Origin: Crateriforma spongiae
Lineage (GTDB): Bacteria > Planctomycetota > Planctomycetia > Pirellulales > Pirellulaceae
Direction: 5' to 3'
Assembly (NCBI RefSeq): GCF_012290005.1
Contig: NZ_JAAXMS010000008.1
Location: 124,001 to 188,000, forward strand
Length of the DNA: 64,000 nt
Shown: in pieces, positions 55,101 through 64,000 of the stretch
Layout: every line of letters starts with the position of its first letter
Numbering within the stretch: the stretch's first letter is position 1
Made by a program: the position numbers and the translations under genes
The notes under the pieces: generated by a model
Told to the model about the DNA's origin: nothing
Database searches by the model: none
Seen by the model: the letters and a program-made list of their open reading frames with translations, nothing else

Positions 55101-55381
55101 CCGAAGGAAAGTCACTGTTGGAGCTGATGGAAGAAATGGTCCGGCAACTGGACGAAGCGGCTCGCCCCGGCGGGGATGTGGAAGTCTTACGGATCGGCGG
55201 CAACCTAAGCGGACAGTCACTGCAACAAGCGCTCGAGGCGTTTGGATTGGACGGTTCCGATCGTGAAGGGAATGACGACGACAACCGCCCGGCGAATGGC
55301 AACGTCGAACGTGGCCCCCGACGGGGCGGCAGTGGTCGTCCGTTCAATCCGGCCGCGGCACAGGGCTATCTGCGGAATTGA
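52145..55381 (+). CDS. Large secretin-N-domain repeat protein, no visible secretin barrel
   Basis: A protein of 1078 residues from ATG 52145 (a TTG at 52046 gives a longer frame). The signal core is LSLGVGFLWLVAGSAWA. After a Pro/Gly-rich linker, several NolW/secretin_N-like domains repeat: FRLVHIPAEEAKQMLEEFLG, VQAFRLKSLDAEKLIDIVTEM, REYVVFHLKHARASMITIDL and VKIQYGRAETIAQTLKDAY, each followed by a strand like NSVLIRGP or NTLVVSGA. Long inserts are Tyr/Gly- or Asp/Glu/Ser-rich, including an acidic stretch at about residues 615-680. The barrel-forming C-terminal domain of GspD/PilQ is not seen; the protein ends in a glycine/arginine-rich tail. Its role is unknown; a surface or periplasmic scaffold is possible. 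Confidence 0.78.
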   Translation: MTFGVCRTCARCRTQTRQLTDARRLNLHRWRTSQRWQLSLGVGFLWLVAGSAWAQPQAIVQTPSGPVAVATAGPGAPKGAPNGPPGRPQPGPPGKDAKNADEKGGDASAEKPEDPKVIRRETLDGKEADPEELKVGVGTDGKVAFAFRNQPWVDLIQWLAEISEQPLDWQELPADRVNLASPGRYTVDQTRDLFNRHLLARGYTLLELDGGITVVKTENINPGMVRRVEESDLDSLQPHTFVRTLMDVGWLSSEKLAEELKPMISSNGRLTALTTTNRIEAMDAAINLRQIAELLQQERDVASRDALAPEFRLVHIPAEEAKQMLEEFLGVEKKSSAPMTPQQMQMMQRMQQQNANKAPTAKKETEISIVANTRQNSVLIRGPRDKIATAAEFVRRIDVPSDSFQTLDDIKSRVQAFRLKSLDAEKLIDIVTEMNVLQPKTHIRVDTDNSAVIVSGAAVDRFIVKELIDQLDGSGRRFEVLQLRRLAAEEVAESIAFLMGQEEEDDDDNQSRRYYYYGYGGGGGDDKKEADQFRVAPNARYNQVLLWANENEMNEVRSLLVKLGELPPPGGNRETFRVVEAASTPETYEYLQRLKSQFEQMTGKEIRLPDEENFASPISDPDETSDTDDGTDDENPDGKDQDENDETSGESADDESKSKNSEDDSPDPSEGQPVEPLAQPAASNLTTGVSTVRGQLLVTENEIATNDDGTTEPPLTDTIESMEDFDRQFRDRIRRSVEAQAAKDAEADETPIDIIVDDDGNLVLRSNDTDALDSLEELMLKIRPPQREYVVFHLKHARASMITIDLEDYFATEEEEESDADRFYRYWFYDDSSSSSDKPSGLAAGSRLKFVYNIETNTLVVSGATPSQLRTIRELVELWDVPEPVDDSRARFTKLVKIQYGRAETIAQTLKDAYRDLLSGNDKAFSNKNNAKNGRQGENQERNENGGGGGLTDSQSGQDSGGGGYSFKGKLSFGIDEIGNTLLISAEGKSLLELMEEMVRQLDEAARPGGDVEVLRIGGNLSGQSLQQALEAFGLDGSDREGNDDDNRPANGNVERGPRRGGSGRPFNPAAAQGYLRN

Positions 55382-55627
55382 TCCGTATGTCGACAGCGAC
55401 ACGTTGCGAAAGTCAGATTCGTCGTCGCCGGTCAAGTCAGATGGTGGTGACCCGAGGGTTCACGGCCAATCCGATCCTGCTCTCGCGTTTCGGGCTCCCG
55501 CGCGACATACTTGCCCGTATCGTGGCGTTTTGACGGGCCTTTTCTTCGACGCGTATGCCTTGAACGAATCTCTGGTCAAAACGCGTTGTTCCATGGGGCC
55601 GCTGTTCTCGAAACCTCTGCCGACCCA

Positions 55628-58339
55628 ATGCCGACCGCCACACCGCGTCGATGGACCACTTGGGTGGTGCGATACCACAAGTGGATTGTCCTATTTTGGA
55701 TCGCTTTGGCGGTTGCGGTCCGATCGACGGCTCCGACTTGGGACCAGGTCGCGCTGGACGGCGATTTCGATTATCTGCCGGCTGATCTGACCAGCGTGGC
55801 CGGTGGTCGCTTGTTGAATCAGGCGTTCCCGGGGGAACGTAGTCGCAGCCAGTTGGTTTTTCTGCTGTGTCGTGACGATGGTGAACTGACCAAGCAAGAC
55901 GAGATCTTGGGTCTGGATTTGTTGCGGCGGCTTTATCATCGGTTGGCCGAAGCCAGTTGGCAGCGGGCCATCCGCTATGGGTATGAATCCGGGCCGACGG
56001 ACCCCGACCAGCCCTATGCGTCCTGGATCGCGCTGACACGTGCGGCACTGGATGAAGCCATTCGTACCGACGAAGCCTTCTATGACGCGATCAGTGAATC
56101 GGTTCCCGACACGTCGCCCACGCCGACCGAACCACGCATGGCGATCGCCTACTGGGATCGCGGCAACCTGCTGCGATCGCTGCACGAACCGGATGACGCG
56201 ATCGCCCGTGATGTCGAAGCCGCGGTGGTCTTCTGTCCCACGATCGCCACCGAAACGCGTCCGATCGCCGAGCGTGACATTGACGGCTGGGATCATCTGA
56301 TCGATATCTGGTCGTGGAATGATTCCTTGGTCGGCGGCAAGCTGCGGACCGACCAGGCCCGATTGGTGGTCGGTCGCTTGTCAACCGAATTGGCCAGCAC
56401 ATCGAATATCGCAACCTTTGAAGCGGCCGGTGATCTGATTCGGAACACCGTTGCCTACAGTGGTCGCTTCGTCGAACCCGGCGTGCGGTTGCATTTGACC
56501 GGTTCCGCCGCCATCGGTGGCGAAACGCTGTCCGCGTCGCGGGATGCCATTCGCTATACCGAATGGTTCACCGTGGGAATGATCCTGGTGTTGTTAACGC
56601 TGGTGTATCGATCGCCGCTGCTGGTCATGATTCCAATCGTTTCGATCGGCGTTGCTTTGGTGGTGGCCAGCGGGACGATGACACATCTTGCGTCCTGGTC
56701 GGCCGCGGGAGCATTGCCGCTTTTGGATTTGCGCATCTTCACCACCAGTCGAATTTTCATCGTCGTCATTCTGTTTGGTGCCGGAACGGACTATTGTCTG
56801 TTCTTGATTGCTCGTCTGCGTGAAGAATCCACGATCCGATCTTGGCCCAAAGCCTGTGCCAGCGCACTGAGCAATGTCTCCGGTGCACTTCTTGGTAGCG
56901 CGTTAACAACCATTGTTGGCCTGGGAACATTGGCGTTTGCAGATTTCGGCAAGTTCCAGTCGACCGGCCCGGTGATCGCCGTCTGTCTGTTCATTGCTTT
57001 GTTGGTCTGTCTATCACTGACGCCCGCCATTTTGTATTGGATCGGCCCGATTGCGTTCTGGCCGATGAAGATCACCGAGAATCGAATGCCCACGCTGACG
57101 CTGTCGGGAAGCTGGAAAGAATCTGGTGGCGTCAAATCGCGAACCTGGAGCCAAATCGCGTTGATGCTGACCCGGGCACCCGCGATGACTCTGGGAATCG
57201 GCATGGTGTTGCTGGTGATCCCTGCCGGATACGGATACGTCCACGAAAGCGACGTGACGTATGACTTGAGCGGCCAATTGGGCGCCAAAAGTGTCACGAC
57301 GCGGGGCATGGCGGCGCTGCGAAATCATTTCAGCATCGGTGAAATCAACCCCGTCACACTGATGATGGTAGCGCCGAAATCACTGCCTTCCGACGACCTG
57401 CAACAGCAAGTCAAATCGCTGGCCGAGACGCTGTATGGGATCGACGGTGTGATCGCCGTCCGCACGGCGGATGATCCATTGGGCGAACGCAAGCGAGGAT
57501 TATTCAGCCGCGACGCATTGTTCCGCCGCGCGTTGAGGAACCACCGAATCGCTCAGCGCCATTTCTTTTCCGACGTTCCAGATTACGCCGGACGTCTGAT
57601 TCGCATGGACGTCGTCTTGGAAGGAAATCCGTTTGATCAACAGACCGCACAGCTGTTGGAGAATCTAACCGATCGGCTGAGCTCGATGACGAAAGAATCA
57701 TCGGGGATCTGGACGGACTATGACCTTTACTTGACCGGGACCACACCGTCGATTGTCGACCTTCGCCAGGTGACCATTCGCGACAATCGAACGATCAAGA
57801 TTGCGGTGATCCTGGCAGTGCTGTGCGTTTTGATTTTGGTGATCCGCCGCATCGGTGTCAGCTTGTATTTGATCCTGACAGTATTGCTTAGCTATTACGC
57901 AACCCTGGGATTAACCGTCATCTTTTTTTCGTCGCTTTACGGCGACAGCTTTCTCGGCTTGGATTGGAAATTGCCGCTGTTCTTGTTCGTGATCCTGGTG
58001 GCGGTTGGCCAGGACTACAACGTTTACTTGGTCACACGCATTTTGGAAGAACAGCGCAAAGGCGGATGGTTGATGGCCGTCCGCCGATCGGTCGCGCGAA
58101 CCGGCGGCATCATTTCGGCATGCGGATTGGTGATGGCGGCGACTTTCTTTAGCATGACCGCGTCGGCATGGTTTCCGTCGCTGATCCAGTGGATGGGGGT
58201 CGCCGTTGAGCAGCCGACGACACTGCAGGGCATTATCCAGCTTGGGTTCGCATTAGGTCTGGGTGTTTTGATCGACACGTTCTACGTTCGCACCATTCTT
58301 GTCCCCAGCTTCTTTGCGATGCTGGGTCGCGCGGCCTGA
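55628..58339 (+). CDS. MMPL family RND-type transporter
   Basis: A membrane protein of 903 residues from ATG 55628, which begins 11 residues before the first helix (WIVLFWIALAVAV). It has two similar halves, each with one helix, a large outside domain (about residues 35-320 and 535-735) and five helices. Marks: ILFGAGTDYCLFLIARLREE in the first half and ILVAVGQDYNVYLVTRILEE in the second, the family's proton-relay segments with Asp-Tyr. MMPL proteins export lipids or similar molecules. The cargo is unknown; the gene is not adjacent to the PKS. It ends 8 bases from the convergent hemerythrin gene. Confidence 0.93.
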   Translation: MPTATPRRWTTWVVRYHKWIVLFWIALAVAVRSTAPTWDQVALDGDFDYLPADLTSVAGGRLLNQAFPGERSRSQLVFLLCRDDGELTKQDEILGLDLLRRLYHRLAEASWQRAIRYGYESGPTDPDQPYASWIALTRAALDEAIRTDEAFYDAISESVPDTSPTPTEPRMAIAYWDRGNLLRSLHEPDDAIARDVEAAVVFCPTIATETRPIAERDIDGWDHLIDIWSWNDSLVGGKLRTDQARLVVGRLSTELASTSNIATFEAAGDLIRNTVAYSGRFVEPGVRLHLTGSAAIGGETLSASRDAIRYTEWFTVGMILVLLTLVYRSPLLVMIPIVSIGVALVVASGTMTHLASWSAAGALPLLDLRIFTTSRIFIVVILFGAGTDYCLFLIARLREESTIRSWPKACASALSNVSGALLGSALTTIVGLGTLAFADFGKFQSTGPVIAVCLFIALLVCLSLTPAILYWIGPIAFWPMKITENRMPTLTLSGSWKESGGVKSRTWSQIALMLTRAPAMTLGIGMVLLVIPAGYGYVHESDVTYDLSGQLGAKSVTTRGMAALRNHFSIGEINPVTLMMVAPKSLPSDDLQQQVKSLAETLYGIDGVIAVRTADDPLGERKRGLFSRDALFRRALRNHRIAQRHFFSDVPDYAGRLIRMDVVLEGNPFDQQTAQLLENLTDRLSSMTKESSGIWTDYDLYLTGTTPSIVDLRQVTIRDNRTIKIAVILAVLCVLILVIRRIGVSLYLILTVLLSYYATLGLTVIFFSSLYGDSFLGLDWKLPLFLFVILVAVGQDYNVYLVTRILEEQRKGGWLMAVRRSVARTGGIISACGLVMAATFFSMTASAWFPSLIQWMGVAVEQPTTLQGIIQLGFALGLGVLIDTFYVRTILVPSFFAMLGRAA

Positions 58340-58347
58340 ATCGTGCA

Positions 58348-58824
58348 TCAATCACCCACACCGATGTCATCATCCAACGTGGATAAGATCAATCGAAGTT
58401 CTGCTTCTTCATGATCCGCGAAACTGCGGAAAAAGATCTTGTAATCGGACACCACGGCCGCAACTTTCGTCTCGGCATCAGGTGCGGTTTCGCCTGCACG
58501 ATCAGCCAAGTCGCGGATGCGGGCAAATAGTTTCGGATGAGCCGCCCGCAATTGTTCCGCTTCGGCACTGCGAAGCGGGTCGGTATCCAAAGCGGAATCG
58601 AAGTACCCGTAGGCTTCTTCCAGTGAGAAATGGAAAGCCAACTGGTCCCGCAATTCATCCAACAATGCGATGATTTCTGACCAGTGATTGCAGGCGACGG
58701 TCGGGTGCTTGATCAACGGGTCGATCCGGTCAAGCAACTGCTTCAAATGCTGGTTGTCGTCTTTGATGTCTTTCAAAAACGCAGCGTTGACGCCCAAGCG
58801 ACGTGCGGTATCGGATGTGTTCAT
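58348..58824 (-). CDS. Hemerythrin-like (HHE domain) protein
   Basis: A protein of 158 residues from ATG 58824. Helices carry iron-ligand-type residues: NQHLKQLLDRID, LAFHFSLEEAYGYFD (HxxxE), AAHPKLFARI and SFADHEEAEL (HxxxE). This pattern fits the HHE cation-binding/hemerythrin fold, which holds a diiron centre and binds oxygen or nitric oxide, or stores iron. It is likely cytoplasmic. No regulator is adjacent. Confidence 0.82.
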   Translation of the reverse strand: MNTSDTARRLGVNAAFLKDIKDDNQHLKQLLDRIDPLIKHPTVACNHWSEIIALLDELRDQLAFHFSLEEAYGYFDSALDTDPLRSAEAEQLRAAHPKLFARIRDLADRAGETAPDAETKVAAVVSDYKIFFRSFADHEEAELRLILSTLDDDIGVGD

Positions 58825-58946
58825 GAATCTTTCTCCGGCACGGTGAATCCATTGTCGTCGCGAAACAGCTTGAACAGCCACGTTTGTCGACCATCATTTT
58901 AATCAATCCTTCACGCGTCGGGCACAATCCGACCGGTTTGCGACAA

Positions 58947-59927
58947 TCATGCTCGGTCAATCGGTAACGGGATGACGTCACCGATTTGTTCGACGCCCAT
59001 ATGAAGCATCAAAAGCCGATCGAAACCAAGCGCGACTCCCGCACACTGGGGCAACCCCGACCGCATCGCGGCCAGTAGCGTGGTGTCGGTTTCTAGCGTT
59101 GACCGACCGACAGCCTCACGCTTTCGGTTATTCGATTCGTACCGATGCAACAATTCGTTTGCGTCCAACAATTCGTCATAACCGTTGGCCAGTTCGATGC
59201 CGTCGACGAACCACTCAAAACGCTCGGCACAGTCCGGATCGCGGGCCGATCGACGGGCCAGTGCCGCCTGCGTCAACGGATAGTCTCGTACGATCCAGGA
59301 TGACCTTTTGGTCAATTTCGGAATAACACGTTCGGAAAACAAAACATCCAGCAACCCGTCACGGTCGTCCCCCAGATCCTGGGCCAAGTCGGGCTCCCTT
59401 TGCTGTACAAGGGAACGCAGACGTTGCAGTTCACCGTCGATCGGGTCTACGCCCAGAGATTGCCGAAAGGCTTCGCGATAGCTGATCACCGAAGTGGCGG
59501 TCCGTCGCAGGATCACCTTTGCTAAATCCTTCAACAGGCCGATCTGGGACTCCGCATTCCCGTCGCGTTGATACCATTCCAACATCGTGAATTCGACGTT
59601 GTGGTGCCGGCCGATTTCGCCGCTGCGGAATACCGGTCCGATACTGTAGATAGATGGGGCACCGCCGGCCAACATTCGTTTCATCGCCGATTCCGGAGAT
59701 GTCTGCAGAAAGTAGTGGCGGGGCACATCATCGGTCGCTAATCCCAACTCGGACGTCTGAACACGAATCGGATCCAAGTAGACGTCGACGACGCAGTCGC
59801 GTCCCAGACAAGGCGGTTGGACTTCGAAATAGTCACGATCGTCGAAGAAACGTCGAACCTGTCGAAGCAGGTCGGCCCGCTGAACCACCATCGGGTGCAT
59901 GGACGAATTTTCCATTGGCGTGCACAT
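58947..59927 (-). CDS. epmA: EF-P--(R)-beta-lysine ligase-like, PoxA/GenX/EpmA type
   Basis: A 326-residue class II aminoacyl-tRNA synthetase-like protein without an anticodon-binding domain, the length of E. coli EpmA. Start at ATG 59927 (or 59915). Motifs: HYFLQTSPESAMKRMLAGG, YSIGPVFRSGEIGRHHNVEFTMLEWY (motif 2), FEWFVDGIELANGYDEL and GVALGFDRLLMLHMG (motif 3). The enzyme adds lysine or beta-lysine to a lysine of elongation factor P. Neither EF-P nor the aminomutase EpmB is in the window. It is divergent from the E1-like gene. Confidence 0.93.
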   Translation of the reverse strand: MCTPMENSSMHPMVVQRADLLRQVRRFFDDRDYFEVQPPCLGRDCVVDVYLDPIRVQTSELGLATDDVPRHYFLQTSPESAMKRMLAGGAPSIYSIGPVFRSGEIGRHHNVEFTMLEWYQRDGNAESQIGLLKDLAKVILRRTATSVISYREAFRQSLGVDPIDGELQRLRSLVQQREPDLAQDLGDDRDGLLDVLFSERVIPKLTKRSSWIVRDYPLTQAALARRSARDPDCAERFEWFVDGIELANGYDELLDANELLHRYESNNRKREAVGRSTLETDTTLLAAMRSGLPQCAGVALGFDRLLMLHMGVEQIGDVIPLPIDRA

Positions 59928-60002
59928 TGTTGGGTACCGGTTGAACGATCCGCGGAGCCGGCCGCAATCGAATTCCCGATATCCCCGCCGCGTGTAAGAC
60001 TG

Positions 60003-61034
60003 TTGAATAGCCCCCGAGACCGATACGCCCGACAAATCCAGTTCGCCCCGATTGGCGATCAGGGACAACGTCGCATCGACGATTCGACGGTAGCGGTTGT
60101 GGGCTGCGGTGCCTTGGGCACGGTCGCAGCCGAATTGCTGGCGCGTGCGGGTGTCGGCCGATTGCGTCTGGTCGATCGCGATATTGTGGAATGGAGCAAC
60201 CTGCAACGACAGTCCCTGTTTGACGAAAACGATGCCCGATCGGGATCGCCCAAAGCGGCGGCCGCAGCCGACCGATTGCAACGGATCAATTCGGAAATCC
60301 AAATCGAACCCCAAGTTGTCGATGTTTTGTCGGGCAACATCACCGGCGTACTCGACGGCGTTGATTTGGTCATCGATGCCTGTGACAACTTCGAACTACG
60401 TTTGCTGATCAATGATTGGTCACTGGAAAATGAAATCCCGTTCGTTCACGGTGGATGCGTTGGATCCGGCGGTCAGGTGCGTCTATTCGATGGAACCGGA
60501 CGGCCGTGCTTTCGCTGCCTTGTTCGCGATCTTCCGCCGCCCGGTTCGGTTCAGACCTGCGACACGGCCGGTGTCTTGGGTGCGGCAACGCATCTGATTG
60601 CCAGCCTGCAGGCCGCCGAAGCGATCAAGTGGCTGGTCGGAAGTCGATCATCCATCCGCACGTCCGTGTTGTCGATTGATTTGTGGCAAAACAAAATTCG
60701 ACAGGTCGATACATCGGAGATTGTTGATCCGCAGTGTCCGGCGTGTTTCGGAAAACGACGCGATTTCTTGAATGCCGACGCCAGGCCGCCGGCCGCTGCA
60801 CTGTGTGGGCGCAAAAGCGTGCAAGTTCCGGCGCGTCAGGGAACGCGATTGGATCTTTCATCATTTGAATCGCGATGGCAAAACTTGGGCAGGGTTCAGT
60901 GCACGCCCTTTTTTGTTCGCCTTCATCTGGACGAATCCCAAAGTTTGACACTGTTTCGAGACGGCCGGGCCGTGATCAGCGGGACCCGCGACATCACGAT
61001 TGCACGATCGCTGTACGATCGCTACGTGGGCTGA
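60003..61034 (+). CDS. ThiF/MoeB-family E1-like adenylyltransferase
   Basis: A 343-residue protein from TTG 60003, chosen because the family N-terminus (RYARQIQFAPIGDQGQ) follows within ten residues; a longer frame reaches into the EpmA gene. ATP-binding motif VVGCGALGTVAAELLARAGVG and the DRDIVEWSNLQRQ block are intact; zinc cysteines are CFRC and CPAC; TCDTAGVLGAATHLIASLQAAEAIKWL is the usual helix. It should adenylate the C-terminus of a small sulfur-carrier protein such as ThiS or MoaD. A C-terminal domain of about 80 residues (FVRLHLDESQSLTLFRDGRAVISGTRD) follows in place of a rhodanese. The partner carrier is not nearby. Confidence 0.88.
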   Translation: MNSPRDRYARQIQFAPIGDQGQRRIDDSTVAVVGCGALGTVAAELLARAGVGRLRLVDRDIVEWSNLQRQSLFDENDARSGSPKAAAAADRLQRINSEIQIEPQVVDVLSGNITGVLDGVDLVIDACDNFELRLLINDWSLENEIPFVHGGCVGSGGQVRLFDGTGRPCFRCLVRDLPPPGSVQTCDTAGVLGAATHLIASLQAAEAIKWLVGSRSSIRTSVLSIDLWQNKIRQVDTSEIVDPQCPACFGKRRDFLNADARPPAAALCGRKSVQVPARQGTRLDLSSFESRWQNLGRVQCTPFFVRLHLDESQSLTLFRDGRAVISGTRDITIARSLYDRYVG

Positions 61035-61104
61035 TCCGGACGCTTTGCGAAACCCTGGCAAGTCCACGGGAAACCAACGCCGGCGGATCGATAAAGATCA
61101 CACC

Positions 61105-61137
61105 AAAAAAAAGCGAGGCCACTGTGAGTGACCTCGC
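61105..61137 (-). terminator. Rho-independent terminator of clpC
   Basis: On the minus strand GCGAGGTCAC (61137-61128) pairs with GTGGCCTCGC (61122-61113) around TCACA, with one G-U or mismatch position, followed by eight T residues (61112-61105). It lies 45 bases after the clpC stop. Confidence 0.88.
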
Positions 61138-61181
61138 TCGCGATTGTTAGGCAAGTCTTGCCGTCGACTGGCAGCCGAACA

Positions 61182-63755
61182 TCAGCTTTCGTCGTCCTGG
61201 GACTTATCGTCGTCGTTTCCGTCGCTGACGCCCGCGGCAACAGGTTCTTCGGTGGTTCCGCGTGTCTCACCCTTGAAGTCCAGCCGTGTGACCTTGCCGT
61301 CGTCGTTGCGGAACGCATCGACAATGATGGTGTCTTTGCCTTCGAAGGTTCCACGCAGCAATTCTTCGCCCAACGGATCTTCGATACGTTGTTCGATTGC
61401 ACGACGCAGCGGACGGGCACCGTAATCCAGGTTGCTGCCCTTCTTGATCAAGAATTCCTTGGCATCGTCGGTCAATTCCAACGCCAAGCCGCGTTCGAGC
61501 AATCGTTCGCGTACCTTGGCCAGTTCGTAATCGATGACCAGCTTCAGGTCCTTCTTCTCCAAGTGACGGAAGATGATCGTATCGTCCAACCGGTTTAGGA
61601 ATTCCGGTCGGAAGACGCGTTCGATCTTGTCCATCACGCGTGACTTCATTGATTCGAAGTTCGCATCGCCGTCGGGACGTTGGAATCCCAGCGACTGTTC
61701 GTTCTTGATCGCTTCGGCACCGGCGTTGGTCGTCATGATCAAAATGGTGTTGCGGAAATCGACGTTGCGACCGAACGAATCGGTCAGCCGGCCTTCTTCC
61801 ATCACTTGCAACAACATGTTGAAGACGTCCGGGTGTGCTTTTTCGATTTCATCGAACAACACGACCGCGTAGGGACGACGACGGATCTTTTCTGTCAGCT
61901 GGCCGCCTTCTTCGTATCCCACGAATCCGGGAGGCGCCCCGATCAATCGGCTGACGTTGTGCTTTTCCATGTATTCGGACATGTCGATATGGATCAGCGC
62001 CTCGGAGTCACCGAACATGTATTCGGCGAGCGCCTTGGCCAGCAACGTTTTACCGACACCGGTGGGACCGGCGAAGATGAACGAACCGGTGGGCCGTTTC
62101 GGATCTTTCAATCCACTGCGGCTGCGACGGACGGCTTTGGCGATGGCCGAAACCGCAGCGTCTTGGCTGACCACACGTTTGTGCAGTTCGTCTTCCATCC
62201 GCAACAAACGCAGGCTGTCCTCGGTCGACAATCGCGTCAACGGAATACCGGTCATCTTGCTGACGACTTCCGCAATGACTTCTTCGTCGACGACGCCATC
62301 GGTCTGTTGTGACTTCTCGCGCCACTCTTGCGTGATCTGATCTTTCTTCTTGCGAAGTTTCTCTGCTTGATCCCGCAGATTGGCGGCTTTTTCAAAGTCT
62401 TGATTGGCGACCGCGTCTTCCTTTTCCTTGTTCAGCTTTTCGACTTCCTCGTCGATCTCCTTCAAGTCTGGCGGACGGGTCATCGTTCGCAACCGCACCC
62501 GCGCCCCGGCTTCGTCGATCACGTCGATCGCTTTGTCGGGCAGGCAACGGGCGGTGATGTAGCGTTCGGACATTTCGACCGCGGCGACGACGGCGTCATC
62601 AGTGAACTGGACGCGGTGGTGTTCTTCGTACCGTTCGCGAAGTCCCTTGATGATCTCGATCGTTTCCGCCTTGCCGGTCGGTTCGACCATGATTTCTTGG
62701 AAACGTCGCGCCAGCGCGTTGTCCTTTTCGATGTACTTTCGATACTCATCCAGCGTCGTCGCACCGATGCACTGAATTTCGCCTCGAGCCAAAGCCGGCT
62801 TCAGAACGTTGGCGGCATCGATTGCCCCTTCGGCACCACCGGCGCCGACCAGGGTGTGCAATTCGTCGATGAACAAGATGGTGTTCTTCACGCGACGGAC
62901 TTCGGTCATCACGGCCTTGATCCGTTCCTCGAACTGACCGCGATACTTGGTCCCTGCGACCATCATCGCCAAGTCCAAGACGACGATCCGTTTGTCGGCC
63001 AAGATCTCGGGCACTTCGCCGCTGATGACACGTTGCGCAAAACCTTCGACGATCGCGGTTTTACCCACACCGGCTTCGCCTAGCAGAACCGGGTTGTTCT
63101 TGGTCCGTCGGCACAGAATTTGGATGGCGCGTTCGATTTCGCGTTCGCGACCGATGACCGGATCCAATTCGCTTTTCTTGGCCAGTTCGGTCAGGTCACG
63201 GCCGAAGCTGTCCAAAGCAGGCGTCTTGCTTTTGCCACTTTTGCTGCTGCTGCTGCCGCCGCTGCTTTCGCCTTCACCACCGCGGCCGCCACGTTCGCCG
63301 ACTTCGGCACTGTCCAGGCCATGGCCCAGCAAGTTCAAGACTTCTTCGCGGACGTCTTCCAGCTTCAGACCCAAGTTCATCAGCACTTGGGCGGCGACGC
63401 CTTCTTGTTCGCGGAGCAGACCCAGCAGAATGTGCTCGGTACCCACGTAGCTGTGATTCAGGTTCCGAGCCTCTTCCATGGAGTACTCGATGACCTTCTT
63501 GGCCCGGGGCGTCTGCGGCAATTTGCCGACGGTGACCATTTCCGGCCCGCTTTGGACCAGTTTTTCCACTTCCAGACGGATCTTTCGCAGGTCAACTTCC
63601 AAATTCTTCAGGACGTTGGCGGCGACCCCGCTGCCTTCTTTCACCAAGCCCAGCAGGATGTGCTCGGTCCCGATGTATTCGTGGTTGAATCGCTGAGCCT
63701 CTTGATTGGCCAGTTGCATGACCTTTCGGGCTCGATCCGTAAATCGTTCGTACAT
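61182..63755 (-). CDS. clpC: ATP-dependent Clp protease ATPase subunit ClpC
   Basis: An 857-residue Hsp100 unfoldase. Two Clp_N repeats (about residues 1-145) include [16 protein letters not shown] and [17 protein letters not shown]1 carries [15 protein letters not shown] (Walker A) and [11 protein letters not shown]; a middle coiled region with a UVR-like segment [20 protein letters not shown] marks ClpC rather than ClpB. D2 has [20 protein letters not shown] and [19 protein letters not shown]. The C-terminal D2-small domain ends in an acidic tail. It would feed substrates to ClpP, whose gene is not in view. A terminator follows. Confidence 0.96.
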   Translation of the reverse strand: MYERFTDRARKVMQLANQEAQRFNHEYIGTEHILLGLVKEGSGVAANVLKNLEVDLRKIRLEVEKLVQSGPEMVTVGKLPQTPRAKKVIEYSMEEARNLNHSYVGTEHILLGLLREQEGVAAQVLMNLGLKLEDVREEVLNLLGHGLDSAEVGERGGRGGEGESSGGSSSSKSGKSKTPALDSFGRDLTELAKKSELDPVIGREREIERAIQILCRRTKNNPVLLGEAGVGKTAIVEGFAQRVISGEVPEILADKRIVVLDLAMMVAGTKYRGQFEERIKAVMTEVRRVKNTILFIDELHTLVGAGGAEGAIDAANVLKPALARGEIQCIGATTLDEYRKYIEKDNALARRFQEIMVEPTGKAETIEIIKGLRERYEEHHRVQFTDDAVVAAVEMSERYITARCLPDKAIDVIDEAGARVRLRTMTRPPDLKEIDEEVEKLNKEKEDAVANQDFEKAANLRDQAEKLRKKKDQITQEWREKSQQTDGVVDEEVIAEVVSKMTGIPLTRLSTEDSLRLLRMEDELHKRVVSQDAAVSAIAKAVRRSRSGLKDPKRPTGSFIFAGPTGVGKTLLAKALAEYMFGDSEALIHIDMSEYMEKHNVSRLIGAPPGFVGYEEGGQLTEKIRRRPYAVVLFDEIEKAHPDVFNMLLQVMEEGRLTDSFGRNVDFRNTILIMTTNAGAEAIKNEQSLGFQRPDGDANFESMKSRVMDKIERVFRPEFLNRLDDTIIFRHLEKKDLKLVIDYELAKVRERLLERGLALELTDDAKEFLIKKGSNLDYGARPLRRAIEQRIEDPLGEELLRGTFEGKDTIIVDAFRNDDGKVTRLDFKGETRGTTEEPVAAGVSDGNDDDKSQDDES

Positions 63756-64000
63756 GTTTTTCTCGTGATCCAGGTTGATCGAATGGCTGTCAATCTGGCG
63801 AATCGTTCGTCAAGGAATTGTTGTGTGAAGCAAACCGTAGGCCACACCACGCCGTGAATCCGCCACGATTCGGGTTCGCGGCGTCGAAACCCAGCCAAAA
63901 ACCGTACTCCGTTCGATTTTTTCAACGGTTTTAGCGACTGGTCATGCGAACGCTGTTAGAGCCCCCCGGCCATGGCAACGATAACGATTTTACCGGTTAT

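Noticed and set aside
63956-64000. Open minus-strand frame at the right edge (about 14 codons ending GGL, stop at 63956-63958)
   Set aside because: It could be the 3' end of a gene from beyond the window, and the order fits, but 14 codons without a known motif cannot support a call.

Overview
The window looks like chromosomal DNA from a planctomycete, most likely of the Pirellulaceae (Rhodopirellula-like). This rests on moderately high GC, many genes with long N-terminal signal sequences, and family content typical of that phylum: a Planctomycete-cytochrome/DUF1549/DUF1553 protein paired with a DUF1501 protein, a large dihaem DUF6797-like protein, several sulfatases, a DUF4914 protein, and a type I polyketide synthase with a fatty acyl-AMP ligase. 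No phage, insertion sequence, CRISPR array or rRNA was seen. Many gene starts were moved inwards from the longest open frame because a signal peptide or the family N-terminus begins later.

Layout. 1-2330: 3' part of an ABC exporter and a Nudix hydrolase that overlaps it by 4 bases. 2355-16746: a dihaem cytochrome divergent from a rhamnose locus (L-rhamnose isomerase, an NCS1-type permease with a 65-residue membrane protein, two GH78-type rhamnosidases of which one is fused to DUF1080, and a sulfatase). The set reads as uptake and breakdown of a sulfated, rhamnose-containing polysaccharide. 16780-20813: terminator, tRNA-Ala(GGC), a gluzincin-like metallopeptidase with leucine-rich repeats, and a second sulfatase. 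20815-31892: DUF4914, then a two-gene polyketide/lipid assembly line (FAAL-ACP followed by KS-AT-DH-ER-KR-ACP) on the minus strand.

32261-38315: an anchored protein whose C-terminus resembles small bacterial nuclease folds, a cysteine-rich zinc-ribbon-like protein, a NosR-like flavinylated membrane iron-sulfur protein coupled to an exported FAD oxidoreductase, and a methyltransferase-like protein. 38379-45048: mostly housekeeping or metabolic singletons (RidA, HisI, inositol monophosphatase, aldo/keto reductase, purple acid phosphatase-like enzyme, two GT2 glycosyltransferases). 45151-52019: DUF1501 and PSCyt/DUF1553 pair, secreted nickel superoxide dismutase, DUF374 acyltransferase-like protein and a four-haem cytochrome. 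52145-63755: a very large secretin-N-repeat protein with no visible secretin barrel, an MMPL transporter, a hemerythrin-like protein, EpmA, a ThiF/MoeB-like E1 and ClpC.

The parts most likely to hold undescribed biology are the FAAL/PKS pair (no release domain in view), the NosR-like/FAD oxidoreductase pair, the rhamnose locus with an unusual permease, the nuclease-like anchored protein at 32261, and the barrel-less secretin-like protein. All assignments come from reading motifs by eye; no database search was run.
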